From positions 6,516-70,515 of the forward strand of contig DEZI01000034.1 of assembly GCA_002364755.1 (NCBI GenBank): a stretch of 64,000 nt of DNA, given 5' to 3'. Source of the stretch: Stenotrophomonas maltophilia. Lineage in GTDB: Bacteria > Pseudomonadota > Gammaproteobacteria > Xanthomonadales > Xanthomonadaceae. Shown here piece after piece: positions 25,482 through 34,958 of this stretch. The notes beneath the pieces are model-generated. The model worked only from the letters and a program-made list of their open reading frames with translations. It was not told the DNA's origin and ran no database searches. Each line of letters begins with the position of its first letter. Position 1 is the stretch's first letter. Both the position numbers and the translations under genes were made by a program.

Positions 25482-26065
25482 CTCAGCCCTTCGTTGCTGG
25501 CCAGCGAGAGCGGCGTACGCGTCCAACCCTGCAGCACGAAATCGCTGTCGCGGTAGCAGAAGGCTTCCTGCAGCCCCTGGCCCAGCTGCTCGTGCACCAG
25601 CGCGCTGCGGCTGGCACGGCCGGGGAAAGACGGCAGCCAGTGGCATGCCACCAGCAGGCCATCGTCCCTCAACGCCGCATGCACGCCGGCGCGTAGTTCG
25701 ACCAGCGCGTCCGGGCCCAGGTAGTAGCCCATTTCACTGCAGACGATCAGATCGAAGCGGCCCGCCGGCCACTGCTGCGGGTGCTGCGCGCAATGCACCT
25801 GCACATGCGGCAGATGGGCCAGGGTGCGCCGTGCGTGGAATACGGCGCGCGGACTGATGTCGGTCGCCAGCAGGCGCTCGCAGCGGCCGGCCAGTGCCTC
25901 GGTCAGCACGCCGTTGGAGCAGCCCAGTTCCCAGCCACGCTGGAAACCGGCGCGCGTCAGGCTCGCCATCAACAGCGCGCGCTTGCGTTCTTCGTACCAG
26001 CGGCTGCGGTAGCCGAAGGGATCCTCGGTGGCATGCACTTCATCGAAGTACGGCTGGGCGCTCAT
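25478..26065 (-). CDS. SAM-dependent methyltransferase, NodS-like
   Basis: A 195-aa class I methyltransferase. WELGCSNGVLT is the SAM-binding loop, LLATDISPRAV the second strand acid, and FDLIVCSEMGYYL the post-II motif. The N-terminal YFDEVHATEDPFGYRSRWYEERKR is typical of NodS-like N-methyltransferases. Its ends overlap both neighbours by 4 nt, showing translational coupling to the PIG-L deacetylase and the glycosyltransferase. Confidence 0.85.
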   Translation of the reverse strand: MSAQPYFDEVHATEDPFGYRSRWYEERKRALLMASLTRAGFQRGWELGCSNGVLTEALAGRCERLLATDISPRAVFHARRTLAHLPHVQVHCAQHPQQWPAGRFDLIVCSEMGYYLGPDALVELRAGVHAALRDDGLLVACHWLPSFPGRASRSALVHEQLGQGLQEAFCYRDSDFVLQGWTRTPLSLASNEGLR

Positions 26066-26814
26066 GCGAAATAGACCTCATGGGTACGGTAGAAACGGCT
26101 GAGAATGTGTGCTGGCAGGATCGGCTCGGCCTGCAGCCGGGCGACGTCGCCGGTCTGCGTGCGGAACCGGGCGATGGCCTGGCGCTTGCGTCCGGCCACG
26201 CCGGAAATATCAAGAAGGCGCGGCGCTTCCCACGCCATGTGCGCACAGTTCGGGTCCAGCCAGTGCCAGCCCCACACCGGATATTCCAGGCGCTTGCAGC
26301 CCACCGCGTGCGCCGCCCGCCATGCCGCACGCCCGGCGGCTTCATGGTCCGGGTGGCCGTCAAAGCGCCACGGTGCCAGCACCAGATCGTCGTCGCGCAG
26401 GGTCTGCCACAACCAGTCTTCCAGGCCGGCTTCATGGTCGCTCACACCGCCATCGGCAATGCCCAGGTGGACAATGGCGCTGGCTTCAATGGTCAGTTCG
26501 GCGAGCGCGTCGCGCAGCTCCTCGCGCCGCGCCTGCCGCAGCCGCTGCGGCGTCCACCAGTTCTCACCGGGGTAACAGGCCTCGCCATCGGTTACCGCCA
26601 CCACCGTCACCTCCAGGCCAAGCCCGGCGGCCGCACACATCAGGCCGCCGCAGGCCAGCACTTCGTCGTCGGGGTGCGGCGCCACCACCACGATGCGGCC
26701 CACACCGGCACACAGCTCGGCCAGTTCAGAGGCGGGCTGCTGCCACAGCCACGCGCAGCGGTCCCACGCGTGCTCTTCCGAGCCGTGGCCGTGGATGAGG
26801 GCTACAGCGCCCAT
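26062..26814 (-). CDS. PIG-L family zinc deacetylase
   Basis: A 250-aa LmbE/PIG-L protein. VVAPHPDDEVLACGG gives the HPDDE zinc motif (about 45-50), and PDHEAAGRAAW in the second half supplies the further His. Family members deacetylate N-acetylglucosamine-like amides. I start at the ATG 26814, which overlaps the acyl-CoA-dehydrogenase-like gene by 13 nt. Its coupling with a methyltransferase and glycosyltransferase suggests that an amino-sugar or amide is unmasked and then N-modified. Confidence 0.85.
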   Translation of the reverse strand: MGAVALIHGHGSEEHAWDRCAWLWQQPASELAELCAGVGRIVVVAPHPDDEVLACGGLMCAAAGLGLEVTVVAVTDGEACYPGENWWTPQRLRQARREELRDALAELTIEASAIVHLGIADGGVSDHEAGLEDWLWQTLRDDDLVLAPWRFDGHPDHEAAGRAAWRAAHAVGCKRLEYPVWGWHWLDPNCAHMAWEAPRLLDISGVAGRKRQAIARFRTQTGDVARLQAEPILPAHILSRFYRTHEVYFA

Positions 26815-27740
26815 GGCATCACCTGCGTGGCGCATTGTTCGCCCAGCCAGGCCCAATCCTTGTCGCCATGGCTCTGCCGCATGAAGACCGTCAGGTCGGC
26901 CCAGCGCCGGGCGTGTGCCTCTTCCATGCACATGGGCGCCGGGCCCATCGCACGGCCGGCCAGGTCCAGCACCTGCGTTGCGGCGCGCTCGACCACGCTG
27001 CGCACGCGCACCACCTGCACCCGGTGGGTCAGCTGCGGGGCCAGATCGATGGAGCGGGCCAGCTCACGCAGCAGCGCCGCCGCCGGTGCCAGCGCCAGGT
27101 CGGCCTTGCCCAGCAGCCGCGCGCGCAGGCCTTCGCTGCAGTCATGCTGCATGCGCTCAGCGATGGCCGTGGCTGCACCAAACCAAACGGCCGCGATACC
27201 CGCACCGCCGTGCCAGAAGCCAGGTCGATCCAGATAGGCGTTCATCGGTCCGATGGCCTCCGCCTGTGCGTCATCAAAGCGCACCGTGGTGGAAGGCACC
27301 CGGCCCATGCCGGTGGCCGGCCAGGGATCCTCATCCAAGGCGTGCCACTGCGAGGTGTCCACGCGATACAGCTGCACGCCCTCGCTGCCGCGCACGGTCA
27401 CCAGCGCCGCATCCACCAGATCGCTGCCCGAACACCATGGCTTGTCACCACGCAGCCGGCCCGCAGCATCGGCGCGCAGCGTGCACGACGGGCCCTCAGC
27501 TGCCCAGACCGCCAGCAGCTGGTCCTCCGGCACGGGGGCGCCCAGCTCCTGCAGGATCGCCGTGGCGTCATAGTGGGCTTCCAGCACCTTGGCCAGGCAC
27601 AGATCTTCATGGCCCATCGCGGCCAGCATCCGCCAGCGTTCCAGCGTATGCCCGTGGCCAGGCAAGGGAAGGTCCTGCAGCTGCAGCAGTCGCTGCCGGG
27701 CCAGGTTGGAAAGCGGGGGAGGCAGCACCGGAGCAAGCAT
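26802..27740 (-). CDS. Acyl-CoA dehydrogenase-like protein
   Basis: A 312-aa member, shorter than the usual 380, of the acyl-CoA dehydrogenase fold. It has the middle beta domain (LRGDKPWCSGSDLVDAALVTV) and C-terminal helices (ERAATQVLDLAGRAMG). The normal N-terminal helices are short and no standard catalytic Glu is obvious by eye. It heads the four-gene operon. It may oxidise a carrier-bound intermediate; this is inferred. Confidence 0.75.
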   Translation of the reverse strand: MLAPVLPPPLSNLARQRLLQLQDLPLPGHGHTLERWRMLAAMGHEDLCLAKVLEAHYDATAILQELGAPVPEDQLLAVWAAEGPSCTLRADAAGRLRGDKPWCSGSDLVDAALVTVRGSEGVQLYRVDTSQWHALDEDPWPATGMGRVPSTTVRFDDAQAEAIGPMNAYLDRPGFWHGGAGIAAVWFGAATAIAERMQHDCSEGLRARLLGKADLALAPAAALLRELARSIDLAPQLTHRVQVVRVRSVVERAATQVLDLAGRAMGPAPMCMEEAHARRWADLTVFMRQSHGDKDWAWLGEQCATQVMPWAL

Positions 27741-27918
27741 GTCGAGTCAACGGCAGGAGTATGGACTGCGAACGTATGCCTGCCGCAGTCACACGGCTGT
27801 CTTCCCGGTGTCGCGGGCGGATGAATTCCGGCGGGTCCCTCCTCACGCTCCAATGGTCGCACAGCCAGCAGGCGGCTCTCGCCGCCTGTACTGTTCAGCC
27901 GGTGCTCCTGCGTAGCGC

Positions 27919-29115
27919 CTACCGCAGGTCTGCGATCGGCATCTGGAACGTGAACAAGGTGCCAGCGCTTTCACTCGACTGCACGGCGAGCGTCCCGCCG
28001 TGGGACTTGGCAATTTCCGAGGCGATGTAGATGCCCAGGCCAAGCCCAGGCCTGGGACGATCACCCTCCTCGCGCGAGAACGGACTGAAAATAGCCCCCA
28101 GCCGGTCCGAAGGGATGCACCCTGCGTTGTGCACACCCAGGATAAGCCGATTGGATTCGGCGTGAACGCTCAGCGTGACGGGCGCCGAACGCTCACCATG
28201 CTGGGCGGCGTTGGTCAGCAGGTTGGCCAGCAGTTGCGAAAGCCTGCCGGGGTCGCACACCACGCTGCCTTCAATTCGCATCTGAACGCTGATGTCCCGG
28301 CGTCCCGTTGCGATCGCCACCTCTTGCGCGACCCGCTCCAGGTCAGCCTGCAATGTATGGGTTTCCCGCAGCGAGATCGGAATGCCGCCACCCAATCGGC
28401 CCCTGGCGAAATCGAGCACATCGTTGATGAGCCCATCCATCCGGGTTACACCGGATGCGATGTGCGCGAGCATCTGCTGCTGACGCTCGGACCCGGCGTC
28501 CATCTCCAGCGCATCGGCGGCCATGCTGATGGCCTGCAGCGGGCTGCGAAGGTCATGGCCAAGCACTGCAATGAACTGATCGCGCAGGTCGGCAACCCGC
28601 TGCGCATCCAGGAGCGCGCTCTCTGCTTCCAGCACGCGCTCTTCCGTGTCGAGATAGTTCCCGACCAGGTCGGCCAGCAGCTCCATGGATCGCCGCACGT
28701 GGGCTTCATCGAAGTTGCCCGGCGTCGAATCAATGGCGCAGAGCGTGCCGAAGAAGCGGCCATCCGGCCGATGGATGGGAACGGACGCGTAGCTCTGAAG
28801 CCCGTAGATGCGGGGCGTGTGATGCTTGGAATACACCGGGTGCGCGCTGGCGTGTGCGAACACCACCGAGGTCGGCGCCTGCCTGATCTCGTCGCAGATG
28901 GTGGTTTCGAGCACCAGCTGCCCGCCTGGAACCAGCCCGAAGCCCAGCGTGTCCAGCGTGGCGCAGGCCGTCCAGGTGGTCTCTGTCACGCGGGCAATCG
29001 CGGCGAACCGCGAGCCGGTGATGTGGGCCACGGTTTCAAGGATCCGCGGTACGGCCTCGATGCGGCTGATCTCAGCGATGTCGTTCAGCAGATCGGGATC
29101 AGTCAGGGTGTGCAT
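27919..29115 (-). CDS. GAF-domain sensor histidine kinase
   Basis: A 398-aa soluble kinase. An N-terminal GAF domain spans about 20-165. A HisKA helix with the phospho-acceptor His lies in VLGHDLRSPLQA (about 185). The HATPase_c domain has the N-box NLLTNAAQHG, the G-boxes GLGLGIYIASEIAKSHGG and a C-terminal FTFQMP. No membrane segment is present, and no response regulator gene adjoins it. The GAF lacks the conserved bilin Cys context, so a light role is not indicated. Confidence 0.9.
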   Translation of the reverse strand: MHTLTDPDLLNDIAEISRIEAVPRILETVAHITGSRFAAIARVTETTWTACATLDTLGFGLVPGGQLVLETTICDEIRQAPTSVVFAHASAHPVYSKHHTPRIYGLQSYASVPIHRPDGRFFGTLCAIDSTPGNFDEAHVRRSMELLADLVGNYLDTEERVLEAESALLDAQRVADLRDQFIAVLGHDLRSPLQAISMAADALEMDAGSERQQQMLAHIASGVTRMDGLINDVLDFARGRLGGGIPISLRETHTLQADLERVAQEVAIATGRRDISVQMRIEGSVVCDPGRLSQLLANLLTNAAQHGERSAPVTLSVHAESNRLILGVHNAGCIPSDRLGAIFSPFSREEGDRPRPGLGLGIYIASEIAKSHGGTLAVQSSESAGTLFTFQMPIADLR

Positions 29116-29373
29116 GCGTTGGCAGCCGGGCGCGGTGGCGCATCATCCCATGAAAGCGGCCCGGCCCGTTTCCGGCCAGATGCAGGCCCGCAGGCTGGCC
29201 CGTTGGATCCAACGTGAAGCTGGCCCCAGGCCGGGTGGTGCCCGCAGGCCAGTACACCGTTGAACTGGCTGATTCGGCCACGGCGGTCGTGCAGCAGGCC
29301 ACGGTCACGCTGAAACCATCCCTGTTAAGTGATGCGGTGAAACAGAGGGGCGCAGACGCGCCCCTCTGCACCA

Positions 29374-29577
29374 TCAGGCCAGCACGAACCGCGCCGGCGT
29401 ACCGCCCGTGCACGACGGTGCAATCCACACATCAAACGTCCCCGGTTCGGCACGACGCACGCCGTCCACCCCGGTGAACGCCAGCATGGCCTCCTCCAGC
29501 AGGAAGACCACCTCCACCGTCTCGCCCGGCGCGATCGCAATCTTGTCGAAGCCCTTCAGCTCGCGCAACGGCCGGTG
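29374..29577 (-). pseudogene. C-terminal remnant of a GH3 beta-glucosidase
   Basis: About 65 residues in a minus-strand frame match only the fibronectin-III-like C-terminal domain of glycoside hydrolase family 3 enzymes: PLRELKGFDKIAIAPGE, VVFLLEEAMLAFTG and RAEPGTFDVWIAPS. There is no catalytic domain upstream; the sequence before it, 29578-29795, is unrelated. It is a deletion relic. A neighbouring scrap at 29190-29330 (plus frame VVPAGQYTVELAD) also looks like the tail of a lost secreted gene. Confidence 0.8.
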
Positions 29578-29795
29578 CTTTGCGCGGGAAGTCCGCTCTG
29601 GTTCTGGTGCTGACGTGTTCAGCCCACGACGGCTTTCGGCCACAAGCGGCATACATACACGGTTTGCAGCAAATCGAACCACCGCATCGTCGAATGATTT
29701 CCGCATTCGGCAGGCCGGCGTGGTTGGCCTCGACTGTGTTGCAGGCAGGACGCAATTCCACGGCAGCTGCTGAGGCGTTCCCGCGCACCCAGGGC

Positions 29796-31340
29796 CTACC
29801 CCGCGTGGATGGTTGCCAGCGCGTCTCTGCTTGAAAGAGGGCGGCCATAATGCCATCCCTGGCCAATGGCTTCTGGAGCGATCCGGCAGAGCTGCAGATG
29901 CTGTTCCTCCGTTTCAACGCCTTCTGCAATGACATCCAACCCCAACTCAAGCGCAATGCGATACATCCCCGGCAAGACCGGCCGCAGGGGCGAGTCCTCG
30001 TTGATGGCCGCCACGAACATGCGATCAATCTTGATTCCTCTGAACGGCGACTGCGCCAGGTGGGAGAAATTCGCACTGCCTGTCCCGAAGTCGTCAATCA
30101 GGAACCGGTACCCCAGAACCGAGAGGGCCTGCATGTTTCTCTTGGCAGCTGCAGACACAAGCTCTTCCCGCTCGGTGATCTCGATGCGGATCTGCTCGGG
30201 CAATACGCCAAAATCCCCGGCAATGCTGCTGATGTAGCGCACGATGCACTCCTGCGCCATATCCACGGGCTCGGCATTGATGCTCACGTAGAGGTTTTCA
30301 TGCTTCCGCAGCGCGGGGGCGAGGTCATTCATGGCGCGGGCCAGCACGTATCGAAAAAGATCCGGACTCAGGCCGAGCTGGTGCGCAATGGGCACGAACA
30401 CCGCCGGCGGGATCTCATCGTCTCCCGGTGGGCGCCAGCGGCTCAGCGCTTCAAATCCTACAAGCCCATGGGTGCCGATACGGCGAAGAGGCTGGTAAGC
30501 CAGCTCGATCTCGCTTCGTTTGAGTGCAAGCACCAAGCGCTGCTGGATGGTCTGCCGGGCCGTGATCTGGTGCTTGATGAGCAAGAACGCCAGCAGCAGC
30601 CCCACCGAGGCACCGGCGGCCAGAATAGTGGTGAGCAGGGCCGAGGGCAGTTCGGAGACCATGTGCCTGGGGCTGGTGACAAACGCGCAGACGTCAGCTA
30701 CACGGCTGCAATGCTGGGCTTGGACGAGAGAGGGATTACTGTCGCGATTTGTCGGTGAAAGGGTTCGGAACGCAAACGATCGGTCTTTGGTTTCGATGCT
30801 GATGAAACTCCTGCGTGCAGGGTCCAGACTCTCGAACGCAGAAGGAGATGAGACGGTAAACGTGTTGCCTTGGGCGATCAGATTTGAGCCGCCATAGGGA
30901 GAGCCAACGAGATCCGATGCGGGCCAAAGCCGGATGGTTCCGCTGGAGAAGCGTGGCGCCGGAAGGGTGTAAGGGCGCGAGCGCCCCCAAAGGGCGCTAC
31001 AGACAAGGCGTCCGTCCCGGATGCGGCCGATGTCGCTCATGTAGCTGGAGCGGAATGCGATCTCTTTCAGCGAATCAACGTCGGCCGCCGAGCAGAGGGG
31101 CTGCCCGATGCGGGACGCTTGTTCGGCGGCGATGCGCCTTGCCAGAGAGATAGCCTCCGAGCGCGCCACCGCGGCTTCGGCCACGGTCTCTGCGCCTTCC
31201 CTGTCGCGCACGTAGAGAATGGCTTGGGCGACGGCGAGCATCGCCAGAAGGCACACCGTCGTGGCCCCTACGACGGTCAAGACGTAGCGAACCCGATCCT
31301 TTCCAACGATCAAAGCAACCCCCGATCTGAGACGCGCCAT
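29796..31340 (-). CDS. CSS-motif EAL phosphodiesterase
   Basis: A 514-aa membrane c-di-GMP phosphodiesterase. There are two membrane helices (about 18-42 and 236-258) bracketing a periplasmic CSS-type sensor. Its motif here reads CSA (C114-ish) with a second Cys pair near 210-217. The cytoplasmic EAL domain has GFEALSRW, the Asn of SINAEP, EITERE, IDDFGTG and AEGVE, so it should be active. CSS-EAL proteins are controlled by periplasmic thiol redox state. The gene stands alone. Confidence 0.9.
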   Translation of the reverse strand: MARLRSGVALIVGKDRVRYVLTVVGATTVCLLAMLAVAQAILYVRDREGAETVAEAAVARSEAISLARRIAAEQASRIGQPLCSAADVDSLKEIAFRSSYMSDIGRIRDGRLVCSALWGRSRPYTLPAPRFSSGTIRLWPASDLVGSPYGGSNLIAQGNTFTVSSPSAFESLDPARRSFISIETKDRSFAFRTLSPTNRDSNPSLVQAQHCSRVADVCAFVTSPRHMVSELPSALLTTILAAGASVGLLLAFLLIKHQITARQTIQQRLVLALKRSEIELAYQPLRRIGTHGLVGFEALSRWRPPGDDEIPPAVFVPIAHQLGLSPDLFRYVLARAMNDLAPALRKHENLYVSINAEPVDMAQECIVRYISSIAGDFGVLPEQIRIEITEREELVSAAAKRNMQALSVLGYRFLIDDFGTGSANFSHLAQSPFRGIKIDRMFVAAINEDSPLRPVLPGMYRIALELGLDVIAEGVETEEQHLQLCRIAPEAIGQGWHYGRPLSSRDALATIHAG

Positions 31341-31811
31341 CGCTTCGCTGGGCTTCCCGCCTCATTTACCTTGTAGAAGGAATATCGGCAAGTCGTGCAT
31401 GAACTCCAGCCCCAATTTCGCAGGCTTTCCGGCCCTGGTCGAGCAAGCACGCATCTGCACCTGAACTGTACAGCCACAGGACGCGAGGCACTCCAGCTTT
31501 ATGGATGTCTGGGCCGCCCCCGTCCGTAGATCGCCCCTATTACGCGACCATCCGGTGTTGATGACGCTTGGCATCTGCCAGGCGCGCGACGTCAGGCTCG
31601 CCCTGCCCTTCGGACCACCCGTGCGCTTGTGCCTGCCGCAGATCCAGCGAGGACGCTGTCCATTCCACGGAAGCGCTCTGCGCTCAGGACCCGCCTCGCC
31701 TGTATGGGGGGCCAACCGTCAAGGCTTCCACCGCCCGGAAGCGTGACTTAAGGCACTGTGGCTTGACTACACATGTAGTCATCGTGGAGCCCTCGACACA
31801 GGGAGGTGCTC
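31341..31811. other. Intergenic region EAL gene / serine hydrolase gene
   Basis: 471 nt between divergent starts. The notable feature is the BlaI-like palindrome at 31765-31780 near the serine hydrolase. ORFs within it have no family features and irregular composition. No RNA gene was seen. Confidence 0.5.
31765..31780. promoter_or_regulatory. BlaI/CopY-like operator
   Basis: GACTACA-CA-TGTAGTC is a perfect 7-bp inverted repeat with the TACANNTGTA core bound by BlaI/MecI/CopY repressors. It lies 32 nt before the serine hydrolase ATG. TTGACT overlaps its left arm and may be the -35 element. Confidence 0.6.
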
Positions 31812-33026
31812 ATGGCAAAGAAATGGACTGTGCTGGTGATGTCGCTGCTGCTGTGCTGCGCGGGGCCGGTACTGGCCCACACCGCCGATGCGCTGGCTGC
31901 CATCGAGCACCACGCCAGCGCGGCGCATTCCGATGCCGTGCTTGTGCAACGGGACGGCCAGCTGCTTCTACAGGGCGGCGCCAGCGGCGTCCGTGAACCT
32001 ATCCACCTGATGTCGGCAACGAAGTCGGTACTGGCCTTGGCCATCGGCCTGCTCCTCGATGACGGCCGCCTCGCTTCCATCGACACACCCGTCAGCGCGA
32101 TCTATCCCGAGTGGCGCCAGGGCAGGAAGCGCGACATCACCGTCCGCATGCTGCTGGACCACACGTCCGGCCTGCAGAACGTGCCCAACGCAGGCGCAGA
32201 ACTGGAAGGTGCGCCGGACCTGGTGAAACTTGCGCTGGCCGCCGAACTCACCGCCGACCCGGGCACCACCTTCGCCTATAACAACAAAGCCACGAACCTG
32301 CTGTCCGGCATCATCCAGCAGCTGTCCGGCAGGGCTGTGGATGAGTATCTCAACGACGCGCTGTTCAAGCCGCTGGGCATCACCAGCCACACCTGGATGA
32401 AGGATGAGAGCGGAACACCGTTGGGCATGGCGGGCCTTTCGCTGTCGGCCACGGATCTGGCTGCCATCGGCCAGCTCATGCTCGATGGTGGAATGGCGCC
32501 AAGCGGGCGGCGCTTGATGAGCGAACGCTCGGTGTCACTGCTTACCGCAGAAAGTGCGCGCTCGCCGGATGTAGGTCTGCTGTGGTGGCGCATTCCGCAA
32601 TGGGAGCGGTATCGCCTGGCAGAACAGGCACCCAGCCGCCTGGCAGAGCGCGGTGTCCGGGGCGATGTCAGCAAGGCCCTGCTGTCGGCGGCGGGCCGCA
32701 CGTTCGACAGCAAAGCCGAACTGTTTGCCTTCCTCGCCGAACAACTGGGCCCGCACTGGCCCCAGCAGTACGGTGAACAGATCACCGGCCGCGGTCTGAA
32801 GCTGGCGGATCTGTTCGATGTGCAGCGCGGGCCCATTGCTGCGTACGCTGCCAACGGCTATCTCGGCCAGCATCTGGTCATCGTGCCGGAGCAGCGGCTG
32901 GTGGCTGTCAGGCTCATCCATCGGCGCGACGACCACGTCGCACCGCTGGATGACTACGCAACATTTCCTGCCGATGTGCTGCGCCTGGCCGAAACGCTCG
33001 TTCCCGCTGCAGCGGGTGGCCGATGA
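31812..33026 (+). CDS. Exported class C beta-lactamase-fold serine hydrolase
   Basis: A 404-aa penicillin-binding-protein-like hydrolase with a signal peptide (about 1-22, ending VLAH). The S-x-x-K motif is SATK at about 71-74, the Tyr motif YNN is at about 154-156, and H-x-G or KTG-like third motifs are weaker (HLV near the end). GGAGGTG precedes the ATG at 31812. It may be an esterase, D-aminopeptidase or beta-lactamase-related enzyme. The BlaI-type box upstream hints at control linked to cell-wall stress, but no blaI/blaR gene is nearby. Confidence 0.85.
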   Translation: MAKKWTVLVMSLLLCCAGPVLAHTADALAAIEHHASAAHSDAVLVQRDGQLLLQGGASGVREPIHLMSATKSVLALAIGLLLDDGRLASIDTPVSAIYPEWRQGRKRDITVRMLLDHTSGLQNVPNAGAELEGAPDLVKLALAAELTADPGTTFAYNNKATNLLSGIIQQLSGRAVDEYLNDALFKPLGITSHTWMKDESGTPLGMAGLSLSATDLAAIGQLMLDGGMAPSGRRLMSERSVSLLTAESARSPDVGLLWWRIPQWERYRLAEQAPSRLAERGVRGDVSKALLSAAGRTFDSKAELFAFLAEQLGPHWPQQYGEQITGRGLKLADLFDVQRGPIAAYAANGYLGQHLVIVPEQRLVAVRLIHRRDDHVAPLDDYATFPADVLRLAETLVPAAAGGR

Positions 33027-33120
33027 TGCGGCCTGCAGGTAGTGTCAATCAACCATCGATCCAGCGCCGTCACGTGCAGACTCCGGAAGCAACATTGTCG
33101 ATTACCCTGAAGGTTCAGCC

Positions 33121-33582
33121 ATGACCAGTACGACGCGTCTCATCGGCGTTGACCACGTCGGGTTTACGGTGTCCTCTCTGGACCAATCCATCCACTTCTG
33201 GACCGAAGCGCTGGGGTTCGAGCTTCAACGGCAATCGGAGATGGGAGGCGATTTCCTGTATCAGGTGACAGGCGTTGAGGATCCGAACGTGCGTACGGCA
33301 ATCGTCCTGGCACCGGGTGGGTTCATGGTTGAGTTGCTGCAGTATTCTGGAGGTCGCCAGCATGGAGCCGCGCCGGAGAGTGCCGGTGCGATCGGCGCTG
33401 CACACCTGGCTTTGACCGTGGAGGACATTCACGCGGCCATTGCCCGTGTAGAGCGCGCGGGGTGGAGGGTGAAGGGCAGTCCACAGCCCATTCCGGGCGG
33501 TCCACGCAAGGGGACACTGGCGGCCTACGTTTCCGGCCCCGATCACATCACCATCGAGTTCATGCAGCCACCTGGTAAATGA
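33121..33582 (+). CDS. VOC-superfamily (glyoxalase-fold) protein
   Basis: A 153-aa protein with two beta-alpha-beta-beta-beta modules. GVDHVGFTVSSLDQSIHFWTEALGF opens the first, and AAHLALTVEDIHAAIARVERAGW opens the second. Metal ligands are His11, Glu near MVELLQY, a His in AHLAL, and Glu in TIEFMQ. This fits glyoxalase I-like or epimerase-like enzymes; the substrate is unknown. Confidence 0.85.
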   Translation: MTSTTRLIGVDHVGFTVSSLDQSIHFWTEALGFELQRQSEMGGDFLYQVTGVEDPNVRTAIVLAPGGFMVELLQYSGGRQHGAAPESAGAIGAAHLALTVEDIHAAIARVERAGWRVKGSPQPIPGGPRKGTLAAYVSGPDHITIEFMQPPGK

Positions 33583-33677
33583 GGGACCTGCACGGAGATG
33601 AAGGCTGCAGACGTCCACGCTTCCTGCCGCAGCGTTACGGCGCTGCCTTGTCGGAACAGCAGGTTGGCCCACGTGTC

Positions 33678-34847
33678 CTAGCTGCCCCTTCTCCCTTCGA
33701 GTCGTTTGACCAGCGGAATCGTGGTAACGGCCAGAATAGCGATAAGAGCACCCGCATAGCCAAGGCTACCCGGTCCCAGGTGGGCGATGGTCGTGCCGCC
33801 AATGACCGCACCGAGACCAATGCCCGCATTGGCTGCCGATACATTGACAGTACCGGCCAGCGCCTGCGCATCGGGTGCAGCCCGCATTACGCGCACCTGG
33901 CAGACCGGGTACAGGGCCGTATTGGCGATGCCCCAGAGAGCAAGTGCAACGAGGAGCAGACCAAGGTTCTGGGCGAACAGCATGGCCAGTGCCATGCCAA
34001 TGCCCAGCAGCAGGGTGAAAACGCCTGTAACCACCAGGGGAGATCTGTCCAACCATCGGCCACCCAGCCAGTTGCCTATCAGACCGACCGCGCCAAACCC
34101 CATCAGCCACCAGCCGACATTTGCCGACGAAACACGTGCTACCCGTTCCAGAATATCCGCCAGGTAGGTGTACGCGGCGAAGTTGGCGGTGAAGACCAAA
34201 GCAGAGAGCAGTACATTTGCCACAAAGAACGGGTTGCGGAAAATCCTGGCCTGTTCGCGCAAGCCCGACCGGGTGCCAGTCTCCTGCCGGGGCATACAGA
34301 AGAACAGCACGACGGCCGTTGCCAACGACAGGGCTGACAGCAGCCAGAACGCACCACGCCAGCCAATGCCTTCAGATGCCAAGGTCCCCATCGGAATCCC
34401 GAAAAGCATTGCTGCGGAAATTCCCAGATAGACCATGGACACCGCCCGGGAGGCAGCCTCGGGGCCTGCGATCTTTCCCGCGGTTTCGCTCGCGGTGCCC
34501 CAGAACACGGGCAGGGCAAACGCGGGGATGACGCGCGCAATAGCCAGCACCCATACGTTGGGGGCGATGGCAGCCAAGGCATTTGCGGCAGCAAAAAGCA
34601 GAAGGATTGCTACGAACAGGCGACGCCGCTCGAAGTGTGCCACCCATGCAGTCAACGGGGGACCGAAGAAGGTGACGACCAGCGCAAACAATGTCACCAG
34701 TTGTCCGGCCGTAGAGATCGAGACGGACAGGTCGCGCGCGATCGAGGGCAGCAGACCAATGATGAGGAATTCGGTTGTGACGATCGTGAAGGCCGCCACG
34801 GCAAGAATATGGATGGAGCTGGAGCCTGACGCAGCCTTTTCGCTCAT
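33678..34847 (-). CDS. MFS drug/sugar efflux transporter
   Basis: A 389-aa 12-helix major facilitator of the AraJ/Cml-like DHA1 group. The first helix has FTIVTTEFLIIGLLPSIARDL, and the loop 2-3 signature reads FERRRLFVAIL. GIPMGTLASEGIGWRGAFW and CQVRVMRAAPDAQALAG are typical. I start at MSEKAAS (34847). The upstream 142-nt gap carries an inverted repeat (34959-34977) and lies after a LysR gene on the same strand that likely regulates it. Confidence 0.85.
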   Translation of the reverse strand: MSEKAASGSSSIHILAVAAFTIVTTEFLIIGLLPSIARDLSVSISTAGQLVTLFALVVTFFGPPLTAWVAHFERRRLFVAILLLFAAANALAAIAPNVWVLAIARVIPAFALPVFWGTASETAGKIAGPEAASRAVSMVYLGISAAMLFGIPMGTLASEGIGWRGAFWLLSALSLATAVVLFFCMPRQETGTRSGLREQARIFRNPFFVANVLLSALVFTANFAAYTYLADILERVARVSSANVGWWLMGFGAVGLIGNWLGGRWLDRSPLVVTGVFTLLLGIGMALAMLFAQNLGLLLVALALWGIANTALYPVCQVRVMRAAPDAQALAGTVNVSAANAGIGLGAVIGGTTIAHLGPGSLGYAGALIAILAVTTIPLVKRLEGRRGS

Positions 34848-34958
34848 ACGGGAGCGTGAGGACTGCAGGGAGGAGGGGCCTGCGCTTTTCAATCTGGAGC
34901 TTCCAGTGGAGGAAGCGCCAAAGTCTATTTGGTCCTGAACGTCCGAATTTGGATATAT

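Noticed and set aside
29214..29346. Possible FlgD-like fragment (VVPAGQYTVELAD)
   Set aside because: Too short and without context; mentioned only as a possible relic next to the GH3 remnant.
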